Part shown: in pieces, positions 8,472 through 16,884 of the stretch
Numbering within the stretch: the stretch's first letter is position 1
Layout: each line of letters begins with the position of its first letter
Translations under genes and position numbers: made by a program
Notes under the pieces: model-generated
Told to the model about the DNA's origin: nothing
The model's input: the letters and a program-made list of their open reading frames with translations, nothing else
Database searches by the model: none
Assembly: GCA_001510135.1 (NCBI GenBank)
Contig: LFER01000004.1
Location: 1-39,931, forward strand
DNA: 39,931 nt
Reading direction: 5' to 3'
Source of the DNA: Alphaproteobacteria bacterium casp-alpha6
GTDB lineage: Bacteria; Pseudomonadota; Alphaproteobacteria; Rhodobacterales; Rhodobacteraceae

Positions 8472-9158
8472 TCAAACGTGAGCTTGAGGATCGGACCATA
8501 TTCCGACACCCTCCTTGGCGATCCGCATCTCATCGCTCGAATAGGGTTTAAGCAGGTTGAGCGCATCCGTCTCTGTCCCGTTCAACCAGCTATCAAAGCT
8601 GCCCGGACCCAAAATGACCGGCATCCGGTTAGAATGCACCGGTTTAATCAGTTCATTTGCAGAGGTGGTGATTACCGTAAACGTATCCTTATCTGCACCC
8701 TTATCCTGCATTTCAAATTGATGATGGCGCCAAAGACCAGCAAAAGCGAAAAGCGGTCTTTCAGTTTCATCATCTGAATTCATGGCAAACCAGACGTTTG
8801 TGGCCGGAGCTTTTCCTTTGCTTTCTTGAAAACTTGACACCGGCACCAGACAACGGCGTTTAACAAAGCTGTCCCTCCACAAACGCGATTTCAGCAGGTT
8901 TTCATCGCGCGCGTTGTTCCAAGCGTAGGGAGAAATAGGTTTGCCGGTCTTTTTTGATATTTTCGGCGTGGCAAAACCCCATTCCATCGCCACCAATTGC
9001 CTTTCGCCCTGAGTGTCCAATCGAACAACCGGGGCGTGATGTTTCGGAAAAACCGCCTCAAGCGACCTGAAATTTCCGAGCAGGTCATTTTCAGGGGATA
9101 CATCAAATAATCGCCGCATATCCGCAACCGGCGTTGTTATGGAATAGAGATTACACAT
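8472..9158 (-). CDS. SRAP domain protein (YedK/HMCES family)
   Basis: A 228-residue SOS-response-associated-peptidase family protein that shields abasic sites in single-stranded DNA by forming a thiazolidine crosslink through its N-terminal cysteine. The start must give Met-Cys so that Cys2 is exposed after Met removal; this fixes the ATG at 9158 although the frame is open to 9218. Other active-site residues are present: Asn82 (WNNARDE), Glu112 (SFQES) and His175 (PVHSNRMPV). The sodium channel gene ends 16 bp upstream on the same strand. No LexA box was recognised, so SOS control is not shown. Confidence 0.93.
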   Translation of the reverse strand: MCNLYSITTPVADMRRLFDVSPENDLLGNFRSLEAVFPKHHAPVVRLDTQGERQLVAMEWGFATPKISKKTGKPISPYAWNNARDENLLKSRLWRDSFVKRRCLVPVSSFQESKGKAPATNVWFAMNSDDETERPLFAFAGLWRHHQFEMQDKGADKDTFTVITTSANELIKPVHSNRMPVILGPGSFDSWLNGTETDALNLLKPYSSDEMRIAKEGVGIWSDPQAHV

Positions 9159-9174
9159 AGTATGCCAACCCACT

Positions 9175-9957
9175 CTAGCTGTCTTTTTTACTCTGACTCC
9201 GTTCAAGATATGCCTCAATCGCCTGCAATCGCTGCATCACCTCATCACGGTAGGCATCTGTGCGCTGATTTTCTTCGTCCTGATGGGCATCTTGCATAGA
9301 ATTGACAATGAGACCCACCAAAAGGTTTACCACTGCGAAAGTGGTGACCATGATAAAAGGAATAAAGAAGGCCCACGCGTATGGAAATTTTTCCATGACC
9401 GGTCTGACAATTCCCATGGACCAGCTTTCTAGGGTCATGATCTGGAACAGGCTATAGGCGGATCGTGCCAAAGACCCGAACCATTCCGGAAACGCAGCAC
9501 CGAAAAGTTTTGTGGCGATCACGGCGCCGATGTAAAAGATAATACCCATCAGCAAAAACACAGATGCCATGCCGGGCAACGCCGTCACAAAGCCCTCAAC
9601 AACCCTGCGCAGACGTGGCGCTGCGGACACCACGCGCAATATCCGAAAAATCCGCAGAGCGCGTAACACTGAAAAAGATTGGGCATTAGGAACGAGGGAT
9701 ATCGCCACAATGACAAAATCAAACAAATTCCAGCCATTTTTAAAAAATGACGTCCGATAGGCCACCAGTTTTGCTACCAGTTCAACCACAAAGATGGCCA
9801 AACATAAAGCATCAAGCATCTTTATGAGGGTTCCAAATTGTGCCATCGCGACTTGCGATGTTTCAAGGCCCAAAAGTAATGCGTTGAAGAGGATCACACC
9901 GATGATCCCATTCCTGACGGCTGAAGAGTCGAGTATTTTCACAAGTCTGTTGGTCAT
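9175..9957 (-). CDS. Bacterial voltage-gated sodium channel (NaChBac/NavAb type)
   Basis: A 260-residue six-helix subunit that should form homotetrameric Na+ channels in the inner membrane. The S4 sensor carries four arginines at three-residue steps, Arg99, Arg102, Arg105 and Arg108. The pore filter TLESWSM occupies residues 175-181 with Glu177, identical in motif and numbering to NavAb as I recall it. S6 ends near residue 222 (VNLLVGLIVNSMQ), followed by an acidic neck and a C-terminal heptad helix (about 237-256) for tetramer assembly. Related channels occur in marine alphaproteobacteria, where roles in motility or pH homeostasis have been proposed; neighbours here give no further clue. No clear Shine-Dalgarno precedes the ATG. 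Confidence 0.95.
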   Translation of the reverse strand: MTNRLVKILDSSAVRNGIIGVILFNALLLGLETSQVAMAQFGTLIKMLDALCLAIFVVELVAKLVAYRTSFFKNGWNLFDFVIVAISLVPNAQSFSVLRALRIFRILRVVSAAPRLRRVVEGFVTALPGMASVFLLMGIIFYIGAVIATKLFGAAFPEWFGSLARSAYSLFQIMTLESWSMGIVRPVMEKFPYAWAFFIPFIMVTTFAVVNLLVGLIVNSMQDAHQDEENQRTDAYRDEVMQRLQAIEAYLERSQSKKDS

Positions 9958-10071
9958 TGTAATGTGATCAGAGTGAACGTTGCTACGCTCACATGGTATA
10001 TCGACAGTGATACGTCAAGCTGCCGGGTATGAATTAGAAAAATTCTGGCATTTTAACTTTACAATGCATGA

Positions 10072-10216
10072 CAAAAAGCCTGCGCCAAGCTTGAAAACTT
10101 GGCACAACGTGAGGAGGTGTGAAGAGGTTGGATTGGGTTAAGAGTGGGGGTGCATGCCAACCCCTTCACTTCGTGGTGATGGCTATTCCCTACATAAAAA
10201 CAACCCACGATAGATT
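10072..10216 (-). ncRNA. Candidate trans-acting small RNA with anti-Shine-Dalgarno linker
   Basis: This lies in a 469-bp gene-free gap and reads as a complete RNA gene of about 145 nt on the minus strand. Going 5' to 3', three hairpins follow each other: a 6-bp stem (10205-10210 with 10171-10176), a 13-bp stem with one mismatch (10157-10169 with 10119-10131) whose 25-nt loop carries a C-run, and a terminator hairpin (10098-10107 with 10080-10089). Between the second and third lies an unpaired linker, ACCTCCTCACG (10118-10108), containing CCUCCU, the exact complement of the Shine-Dalgarno core. This layout recalls anti-SD sRNAs of alphaproteobacteria, such as the cuckoo RNAs of Rhodobacter with CCUCCUCCC; membership is inferred. 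It could also be processed from a hisE 3' transcript. Confidence 0.6.
10073..10107 (-). terminator. Intrinsic terminator of the candidate sRNA
   Basis: On the minus strand a 10-bp stem (TTGTGCCAAG with CTTGGCGCAG, two G-U pairs) with an 8-nt loop is followed by GC and a TTTTTG tract. The G-U pairs become mismatches on the plus strand, so the element is directional. Confidence 0.65.
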
Positions 10217-10222
10217 TTTAGT

Positions 10223-10251
10223 ACCATATTTATATTATTATGAAACATCAA
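10223..10251 (-). promoter_or_regulatory. Sigma-70-like promoter for the candidate sRNA
   Basis: On the minus strand TTGATG (10251-10246) and TATGGT (10228-10223) are separated by exactly 17 bp, placing the start near 10216, just before the first hairpin. The surroundings are strongly AT-rich. Each hexamer is an imperfect match to the consensus. Confidence 0.5.
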
Positions 10252-10426
10252 AATTTGGTTTTACTGACACAAATTTGTAAAACACCTCGATCAGTCAATG
10301 CCAGTGACCAAAAATCTATTGCCCTCGCACAGTGCCCTGATTGCAGCGGTCCAGATTAGACATATTGACTAAAACTTCTCTTTTCTTAGCAAAATGAAGC
10401 ACAGAATAGCGTTCAAATCCAAAGGC

Positions 10427-10744
10427 TTATTTTTTTTCTGAACGCGCAGCCTTTTCTGCCAATCCGGACTGAAATTGGCGGGATGTCAATTCATCCATTA
10501 CCTCTGATAATGTAATATCTTGCGATCTAAGTAAGACGAACAAATGAAATATAACGTCTGCACTTTCCTTGATTAAACCGGTCTTGTGCCCTTTGGCGGC
10601 TTCGATAATGGCTTCAACTGCTTCTTCGCCAAATTTTTCGGCGCATTTCTCGGGGCCTTTTGACAGCAAGCATGCTGTCCAGCTTTCGTCAGGAGATGCA
10701 TTTGCGCGTTCCTCCACAATATCAAATAATTCTTCAAGCGTCAT
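10427..10744 (-). CDS. hisE: Phosphoribosyl-ATP pyrophosphatase
   Basis: Hydrolyses phosphoribosyl-ATP to phosphoribosyl-AMP, the second step of histidine synthesis. The 105-residue MazG-like all-helical protein shows the expected acidic metal-binding helix ([13 protein letters not shown] at about 38-50) and the [13 protein letters not shown] helix at about 60-72. Its ATG overlaps the hisF stop by 4 bp, so it is the last gene of hisA-hisF-hisE. It is a stand-alone HisE; the cyclohydrolase HisI is not fused and not in the window. No strong terminator follows the stop. Confidence 0.95.
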   Translation of the reverse strand: MTLEELFDIVEERANASPDESWTACLLSKGPEKCAEKFGEEAVEAIIEAAKGHKTGLIKESADVIFHLFVLLRSQDITLSEVMDELTSRQFQSGLAEKAARSEKK

Positions 10745-11505
10745 GCCACCCTCCTCATCGGAATGCCGGCTGCTGCCATATACGATTTGGCCTCGGCAAT
10801 TGAAAATTCTCCAAAGTGAAAAATCGACGCCGCCAAAACGGCAGAAGCGCCACCTAAGGTCACCCCCTCAACCAAATGCTCCAAAGTTCCCACACCACCC
10901 GAAGCGATCACAGGCACATTTACGGCATCAGATATGGCGCGCGTCAGTGGAAGGTTAAATCCCGCTCGGGTTCCATCCCGATCCATTGAGGTCAATAAAA
11001 TTTCTCCGGCCCCTTTTTCCACAATCATGGTGGCAAATTCCACGGCGTCTATGCCCGTTGGCTTGCGCCCACCATGGGTAAAAAGTTCCCATTTTCCGGG
11101 GCTCACAGTCTTTGCATCAATCGCACAAACGATGCATTGGCTGCCGAATTGATCAGCGGCTTCGCGCACCACATCAGGATTGGCAACCGCAGCAGAATTG
11201 AAACTTACTTTATCTGCGCCAGCCAACAGAAGGGCACGCACATCATCCACCGTTCGAACACCACCGCCGACGGTCAAAGGGATGTAACACTGCTCTGCCG
11301 TCCGGCGCACCATGTCAAACATCGTGCCGCGGTTTTCATGCGTTGCATGGATGTCAAGGAAACAGATTTCATCAGCCCCAGCCGCATCATAGGCGCGCGC
11401 GGCATCCACAGGATCCCCCGCGTCGCGCAGATCCACGAAATTCACCCCTTTCACGACCCGCCCATCGGCCACATCAAGACAGGGTATGATACGTGTTTTA
11501 AGCAT
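10741..11505 (-). CDS. hisF: Imidazole glycerol phosphate synthase, cyclase subunit
   Basis: With HisH, converts PRFAR and ammonia to imidazole glycerol phosphate plus AICAR. The 254-residue (beta/alpha)8 barrel begins with the family signature [20 protein letters not shown], including catalytic Asp11. The second catalytic aspartate is in CAIDAK at about 130, and the phosphate-binding loops GGVRT and [11 protein letters not shown] are present. It overlaps hisA upstream by 8 bp and hisE downstream by 4 bp, indicating tight translational coupling. Its glutaminase partner hisH is not adjacent but lies about 2.4 kb upstream, beyond the glycosyltransferase remnant. Confidence 0.97.
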   Translation of the reverse strand: MLKTRIIPCLDVADGRVVKGVNFVDLRDAGDPVDAARAYDAAGADEICFLDIHATHENRGTMFDMVRRTAEQCYIPLTVGGGVRTVDDVRALLLAGADKVSFNSAAVANPDVVREAADQFGSQCIVCAIDAKTVSPGKWELFTHGGRKPTGIDAVEFATMIVEKGAGEILLTSMDRDGTRAGFNLPLTRAISDAVNVPVIASGGVGTLEHLVEGVTLGGASAVLAASIFHFGEFSIAEAKSYMAAAGIPMRRVA

Positions 11506-12220
11506 TCAACACATCCAAAGCTTCGCGCAGATCAATTGCGCCGTCATAAAGTGCGCGACCAGAAATAGCACCGTTTAATGCGGCACCGCAATCGCGCAGC
11601 GCGATCAGATCTTCGATCGATGATACACCGCCAGAGGCAATGACAGGAATTGAAACGGCATGGGCGAGCGCGGCAGTAGCCTCTATGTTTGGTCCCTGCA
11701 TAGCACCATCGCGGTTAATGTCTGTATAGATGATTGCAGCCACACCCGCATCTTCAAAAGACTTCGCAAGCTCTGTAACCTCCACATCCGTTTCTTTGGC
11801 CCAGCCTTTGGTGGCAACGCGTCCGTTTCGCGCATCAATCCCGACAGCGACTTGCCCTGGAAATGCGCGCGCTGCATCGCGCACTAATTCCGGTTGTTCC
11901 ACCGCGACGGTTCCCAGAATGACACGCGCCAACCCCTTTTCCAACCAAGCTTCGATGGTTTTCATATCCCTAATCCCGCCGCCAAGCTGCGCGGGCGTAT
12001 TGGTTTGCGCCAGAATTTGTTCTACGGGAGCAGCATTTACAGGTTCGCCTGCAAAGGCGCCATTCAAATCCACTAAATGAAGCCATTCGCAGCCGGCGTT
12101 GACAAATTCCATCGCCTGCGCCGCCGGATCGGTGTTGAACACCGTTGATTTGTCCATATCTCCGCGCAGCAACCGAACGGCTTGTCCGTCTTTAAGATCA
12201 ATTGCGGGGTACAGGATCAT
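11498..12220 (-). CDS. hisA: ProFAR isomerase (HisA)
   Basis: Catalyses the Amadori rearrangement of ProFAR to PRFAR. The 240-residue barrel starts [17 protein letters not shown], with catalytic Asp8. The second catalytic aspartate is in YTDINRDGA at about 168-176, and the glycine loops GGGIRD and ASGGVSS bind phosphate. The last 8 bp overlap the start of hisF. Upstream, a 130-bp gap separates it from the divergent DUF2147 gene, so hisAFE probably has its own promoter here rather than relying on hisB. Confidence 0.97.
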   Translation of the reverse strand: MILYPAIDLKDGQAVRLLRGDMDKSTVFNTDPAAQAMEFVNAGCEWLHLVDLNGAFAGEPVNAAPVEQILAQTNTPAQLGGGIRDMKTIEAWLEKGLARVILGTVAVEQPELVRDAARAFPGQVAVGIDARNGRVATKGWAKETDVEVTELAKSFEDAGVAAIIYTDINRDGAMQGPNIEATAALAHAVSIPVIASGGVSSIEDLIALRDCGAALNGAISGRALYDGAIDLREALDVLNA

Positions 12221-12350
12221 GTTATGCCTCTCAAATGCGCTGCTCGCGCTGTGCCATGCAAAAGATAAAATTGCAACGTAGAGCGCGTTTGTTCTTGCAA
12301 ATTAATCAAATTAGATAGCAATCTCAGCACAAACAAAGGAAGGCACGACT

Positions 12351-12743
12351 ATGAAATTACTCGCTCTGACCGCCGGTGCATTTGCTTTTGTGGCATCCTC
12401 AACGCTGGCAGACCCCATACATGGCATGTGGCAAACAATTGGGGACGATAACGGAAAATACGGACACATCGAAGTAAAAGACTGCGACGGTACGATTTGT
12501 GGGTTTCTGCGCAAATCCTTTGACGCGGATGGAAAAGTTGTAAAGTCGGAACACACAAACAAGGCAATTGTTTGGGACATGGTGAATAAGGGCAAGGGAA
12601 AATATAGCGGTGGAAAAATATGGTCCCCAGATCGCGATAAAACTTATGACTCTAAGCTGGAACTGAACGGAGATCAGCTCAAAGTATCTGGTTGCGTTTT
12701 ATTCCTTTGCCGCGACGGAGGCACCTGGACACGCGTCAAATAA
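12351..12743 (+). CDS. DUF2147 secreted protein
   Basis: A 130-residue protein with a clear signal peptide: MKLLALTAG, a hydrophobic run, and a probable cut after the Ala in STLA, before DPIHGMW. The mature part is a small beta-rich DUF2147 domain, a lipocalin-like family of unknown function often found in the periplasm. Four cysteines (in DCDGTICGF and GCVLFLCRDG) could make two disulfides. AAGGAAGG 7 nt before the ATG supports the start. It is on the plus strand, divergent from hisA and converging on the broken glycosyltransferase gene, so it interrupts the his cluster. Confidence 0.85.
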   Translation: MKLLALTAGAFAFVASSTLADPIHGMWQTIGDDNGKYGHIEVKDCDGTICGFLRKSFDADGKVVKSEHTNKAIVWDMVNKGKGKYSGGKIWSPDRDKTYDSKLELNGDQLKVSGCVLFLCRDGGTWTRVK

Positions 12744-12858
12744 GCTTTGGAGAACTGTGTTTCCTGCATGTCGTGCCGGCCGCTGGCTGGGCGTGTCCAT
12801 ATTGGTCTTTCGTGATAATTTCTGCTGAAGTTAATCCTTCTGAAATCATGCGCTTTCT

Positions 12859-14562
12859 TTAGCCGGTACGTTCGATAAACCCATATTTCAGAAGCCAGAC
12901 ATAACACCGCGCGACAGTAACAGGATTGAAACGCAGTTGGGCCGATGTCATTTTAACGTCCGCTCCGCCATTCTGAGCCTCTTTGATCGCAGCAAAAACC
13001 CGCTCCAATACTTCCACATGTTCAAAAGGATGTGAGAGATCTTGGTAACGACGCAACCTATAAAGGTCGCTTATGGTATGAGTTTCGTCACATGCACGAC
13101 ATTTCACAAAATCAGCTCCCATCTGTTGTGATGGAAAACTCGCCGCATAATCCATTGGTGGAGGCGCAAACGGATGCATATCCAACATCTTTGCGGAAGT
13201 GGCTGTTCTGATTTCAGAAAGCTCTTTCCAAAAACTCTGCATTTGCGGGATCACAACTGACCAGTCGTACATGGATTTGGCACGCTTCAGTCCGTTTGCT
13301 CCAAATTTTCTGCGCAAACCTTTGTTGCAGGCAAGGCGCACGATCGCTTTGATCATCTCTGGCAGGTTTATTTCAACCTGAGCGGATAAGTTGGTGGAGT
13401 ACTGCGCGTAATTTATCACCTCTTTGTTGTATCTGACCCCTTCCGGAATAGATTGTGCGCCTGACGTCGTCAGCGTTTGTACCCGAAAGCCCACTTCTTC
13501 AGTGACTGTTTCCTTCAACCCGTCCCAATCTGAGGCAATGATGGGCAAGCCGGCACTCATGGCTTCGACAGGTGCAAGGCCAAAAGACTCCTGCAGATTA
13601 TCGATAGGAAACGCAAAAACATCTGCCCCAGAAAGACATTTGCGCACTGTTTGTTTCTGGCTTTCGTCAAATTGATGAAAGGAAACAGATTTCAGAACTT
13701 TGCGGGCGGCATCGACGTAGACTTTTTCAGAGTATTGATCGGCATAAATTCCAAAAGCAACAAAATGTAGTTTCTTTCTATCACCCAGTTGGTTTTGCGC
13801 CGCTTCTAAGGCGATGAAAAAAGGAATTGGGTCAAATTTTACATGTGGGGCGAGGCGCGCCACCGTAAGAAAAACCGCATCATCTTCACCCCAACCGTTT
13901 TCAGAACGCAGTGCAGCACGCAATTGTGGATCAGCTGCAAAATCTTGCGTGTTCACCCCCAAAGGAATAACTGGAAGCTGCGGACGCGGTGGAACTTTTC
14001 CAAAACGATCCAAAAGATATGAATCTACCCGATCAAACATATATTGAAGAGACGATCTTACAGCTGGTGATGTGCAAATAATGCCATCCCATTCCTGCTG
14101 GGGTGCATGGCGCATGTGATACATACCTTCCATAACTGCCGCCGTGGAAATGGTATGCGTTAGACCGCAGACCGAATATGAATTATGCCCAAAATGTGAT
14201 CGCTACCATAGCTGCTGATGAAAATTTGGTGTCGAAATAAATATTGAATCCAACGGAGAAATTTTCGCCGTCTCAGAGCGAAAAACACTTCTTACTGGGC
14301 GGGTTACGCCATGTTGTTTTGCGATCGCTTTAAATTCTTCTGCACCACCGCGTCCATTGACGAGGCTTACGAATTCATCCGCCTCCGCATGATCAAAATA
14401 GCCTTTCAAAAACGAAGCACCCGCCACTCTGCGCCCATTCAAGTTTTCGGAAGGGTCAAAGGCGTCCTTGGCATACCAGATTACGGCGTTTTTGTTTTTG
14501 GTATTCACAATAGAGTTTTTCCTGTTTCGTTTATAAAAATCCTGTCTTTTGAATATAAACAT
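12859..14562 (-). pseudogene. GT4-type glycosyltransferase interrupted by one in-frame TAG
   Basis: One continuous reading frame of 568 codons is cut by a single TAG at 14205-14203. The upstream part (119 residues) holds the start of the N-terminal Rossmann domain (AVIWYAKDAFDP, NGRRVAGASFL). After the stop the same frame continues RSHFGHN, then SVCGLTHTISTAAVMEGMYH, with no further stop to 12859. The second part carries the GT4 donor site with the EX7E motif, ESFGLAPVE, and a C-terminal extension with CRAC and a winged-helix-like region. The first ATG lacks a ribosome site; GTG 14508 with AGGA 11 nt before is an alternative start. A fresh nonsense mutation, an assembly error or readthrough are all possible. 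The acceptor sugar is unknown. Confidence 0.72.
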
Positions 14563-14633
14563 GCGCCATTTTATTTAAATAAATTGATATTTATCTGAAG
14601 AGCTTTTTGAAAAATAGCATGCAAAATTGCCAC

Positions 14634-15269
14634 TTATGGCGCCCATTTCAGAAAGTTTGCAATCATTCTCAAACCGATATGTGCGCTTTTTTCAGGATGA
14701 AATTGCAACCCTACCATCGTATCGCGTCCGACTATGGCTGTCACTGAACCTCCATAATCAACATGGGCCAGCAACGTCTCTTCGTTTTCTAACTGCATTT
14801 GATAGGAATGTACAAAATAGGCATGGTCGCCCGAAACCACACCCGAAAGAACGGGATGGTCCTGACACAGGATCAAATCATTCCAGCCCATATGGGGTAT
14901 TTTGAGTTTGCCGTCAGAAGGTGTGATTTTCTGAACCTTGCCATTGATCCATCCCAAACCTTTTGTTTGATTATGCTCAAACCCTTCTGATGCCATCAAC
15001 TGCATCCCGACACAAATCCCAAGAAAGGGGCGGGCTTTTACCTCAACGGCTTCACACATCGCCTCATAGACTTCGGAGGCCATAAGCGCGTTTCGACAGG
15101 CCGGAAACGCCCCGTCCCCCGGAAGCACTATGCGATCAGCACGCGCCACCACATCAGCATCTTGGGTCACAATAACCGATCCTGCGTCATGTTCTGCCGC
15201 CATGCGTGCAAATGCTTTGGACGCCGAATGCAGGTTCCCGCTTTCATAATCAATAATGGCCGTCAACAT
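14634..15269 (-). CDS. hisH: Imidazole glycerol phosphate synthase, glutaminase subunit
   Basis: Class I glutamine amidotransferase that supplies ammonia to HisF. With the ATG at 15269 it is 211 residues, starting [15 protein letters not shown] as in the family; an upstream extension of the frame to 15410 overlaps hisB and is not expected to be used. The catalytic triad is visible: Cys in GICVGMQ at about 87, and His and Glu in QFHPEKS near 192-194. The oxyanion PGDGAFP loop is near 51-57. It starts 4 bp after the hisB stop. Downstream on the same strand comes the damaged glycosyltransferase, where hisA would follow in a compact operon. Confidence 0.96.
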   Translation of the reverse strand: MLTAIIDYESGNLHSASKAFARMAAEHDAGSVIVTQDADVVARADRIVLPGDGAFPACRNALMASEVYEAMCEAVEVKARPFLGICVGMQLMASEGFEHNQTKGLGWINGKVQKITPSDGKLKIPHMGWNDLILCQDHPVLSGVVSGDHAYFVHSYQMQLENEETLLAHVDYGGSVTAIVGRDTMVGLQFHPEKSAHIGLRMIANFLKWAP

Positions 15270-15273
15270 AAGG

Positions 15274-15861
15274 CTAAAGCGCCCCTTTCGTTGAAGGTAG
15301 GACGCCTTGCATTCTGGGATCAGGTTCCACGGCCATGCGCAAGGCCCGCGCAACAGATTTAAAGGCGGCCTCTGCAATGTGATGGCTATTGATCCCATGC
15401 AATTGATCAATATGCAATGTTATGCCGCCATGGGTGCTCAGTGCTTGGAAAAACTCACGTACAAGCTCTGTATCAAAGGTCCCGATCTTTTGCGTCGGAA
15501 AATCCAGATTACAAATCAGAAACGGACGTGCTGAAAGATCCAGCGCCGTGCGAACCAAGGCGTCATCCATCGCCAAATGGCAGTGCCCATAGCGGACGAT
15601 CCCTTTTTTATCCCCAAGCGCATGGGATATGGCCTGCCCCAAAGCGATCCCGCAATCTTCGACCGTGTGGTGATCGTCGATATGCGTGTCACCTTTTGCG
15701 CTCAGCGTAATATCAATCAGGGAATGGCGCGCAAGCTGATCCAACATGTGATCAAAGAATCCCACGCCTGTGTCGTTGGCATAGCTTCCTTTGCCATCAA
15801 GATCGACGGAGACGCTAATTTTAGTCTCGTTTGTGGTTCTGTTAATGCTCGCTGTGCGCAT
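15274..15861 (-). CDS. hisB: Imidazoleglycerol-phosphate dehydratase
   Basis: Dehydrates imidazole glycerol phosphate to imidazole acetol phosphate. The 195-residue monofunctional enzyme shows both metal-binding signatures: [13 protein letters not shown], then [14 protein letters not shown], and the second-repeat [17 protein letters not shown] chose the ATG at 15861, preceded by AGGTGGA with 7-nt spacing; a GTG four codons upstream is the alternative. It is the first gene of hisB-hisH. No phosphatase domain is fused, as expected outside enterobacteria. Confidence 0.96.
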   Translation of the reverse strand: MRTASINRTTNETKISVSVDLDGKGSYANDTGVGFFDHMLDQLARHSLIDITLSAKGDTHIDDHHTVEDCGIALGQAISHALGDKKGIVRYGHCHLAMDDALVRTALDLSARPFLICNLDFPTQKIGTFDTELVREFFQALSTHGGITLHIDQLHGINSHHIAEAAFKSVARALRMAVEPDPRMQGVLPSTKGAL

Positions 15862-16147
15862 GGGACGTTCCACCTGTGCTCATTTCAATCGCTTTATATG
15901 CGGGCTTGCAGCGAAGTCCAAGTCCCCTCCGCACAGGATAACCAATGAAATGACCGCGGCATCGGCAGAGAGATCTCAATTCAGGAATTTTGAGCGGGCC
16001 TGAAAATGACTGACAATAAAGCATATTTGGCAAGTCGCCTTGGCCTAATTGGCCCCAGAAGGTTCCCGCATCCAAACCAAAAGGCTAACATTCTTGTCAT
16101 TGCAAAAAGCTCAGTTCGATGAATTTTTCTCGATATCCAAAAAAAAG
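15862..16147. other. Gene-free divergent region between hisB and the isomerase gene
   Basis: Divergent intergenic stretch of 344 bp in all, ending at the hairpin leader of the next gene. It should hold the hisBH promoter on the minus strand and the isomerase promoter on the plus strand, but I could not recognise convincing -35/-10 pairs. No ORF with family character and no tRNA are seen in it. Confidence 0.5.
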
Positions 16148-16201
16148 CTTCCCCGGTTCCCACAGATTGTTAAACTTTGTAAGTTAACCAAAACGGGGAA
16201 G
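16148..16201 (+). promoter_or_regulatory. Leader hairpin that can mask the ribosome site
   Basis: A perfect 8-bp stem pairs CTTCCCCG (16148-16155) with CGGGGAAG (16194-16201). The right arm is the Shine-Dalgarno of the gene whose ATG is at 16206, so folding would block initiation. Inside the loop a second stem can form around TTAAACTT/AAGTTAA (16170-16187). Translational control, for example by temperature or a ligand, is inference. Confidence 0.5.
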
Positions 16202-16205
16202 ATCC

Positions 16206-16811
16206 ATGGAAAACACACTAACAGCTTGGATTTCTATCGGAAGTACATACACTTACCTGACGGCGTTGCGTCTTCGCAGCGTTGCAGACAAACATAATAT
16301 CCGTCTGAATTTCAGACCATTTAGTGTGCGTCAGATTATGCAAAGCATGAATAACATCCCCTTCCCCCCTGAAAAACAGACTAAAGTTGCCTATATGTGG
16401 CGGGATATTGAACGGCGCGCCAAAGGATATGGATTGCCAGCGCCCGCAGTTCCCGCGCCCTATCCACTCAAGGATTTCGATCTTATCAACAAACTCGGAA
16501 TTGTCGCCAATGAGGATAATTTCTATCTTTCTTTTTTGGAACAGACCTATTCAGAATGGTTTGTTAACGGGCTCCCTGCTGGATCAGCGGATCATATTGA
16601 CCACCTCGCGGAAAATCTTGGCTTTGACAAAGATGCTTTGCTCTCACGCGCCCAGAGTGATCATGTCGAAGCTGTTTATCGGGAAAATACGGTCCAAGCC
16701 CAAAATCTTGGTGTTTTTGGCGCACCCAGTTTCATGGTAGGATCAGAGATATTTTGGGGCGATGATCGTTTGGAAGATGCTATTTCCTTTTTGAAGGGTG
16801 AGCTTAGCTGA
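16206..16811 (+). CDS. 2-hydroxychromene-2-carboxylate isomerase-like protein (DsbA/kappa-GST fold)
   Basis: A 201-residue protein of the HCCA isomerase/kappa-class GST family, a thioredoxin-fold group that uses glutathione. The N-terminal strand and active-site serine (ISIGSTYTYL, Ser13) replace the usual FDFxSPYxY pattern. The cis-proline loop GVFGAPSFMVG at about 169-179 and the closing FWGDDRLEDA are clear family marks. True HCCA isomerase works in naphthalene degradation; no such genes are nearby, so the substrate is probably different, perhaps a glutathione-dependent isomerisation. A hairpin covers its ribosome site. Confidence 0.86.
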   Translation: MENTLTAWISIGSTYTYLTALRLRSVADKHNIRLNFRPFSVRQIMQSMNNIPFPPEKQTKVAYMWRDIERRAKGYGLPAPAVPAPYPLKDFDLINKLGIVANEDNFYLSFLEQTYSEWFVNGLPAGSADHIDHLAENLGFDKDALLSRAQSDHVEAVYRENTVQAQNLGVFGAPSFMVGSEIFWGDDRLEDAISFLKGELS

Positions 16812-16884
16812 AAGACCAATAATAATTGCGTTTTCAGACTAGGTAACGCTTGAAAATTTGCCAGAGTCTGCAATACTTTTGGCT

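Noticed and set aside
10072-10216. 6S RNA or signal-recognition-particle RNA as identity of the candidate sRNA.
   Set aside because: There is no closing stem of the two ends around a large central bubble, as in 6S, and no SRP tetraloop domain motif.
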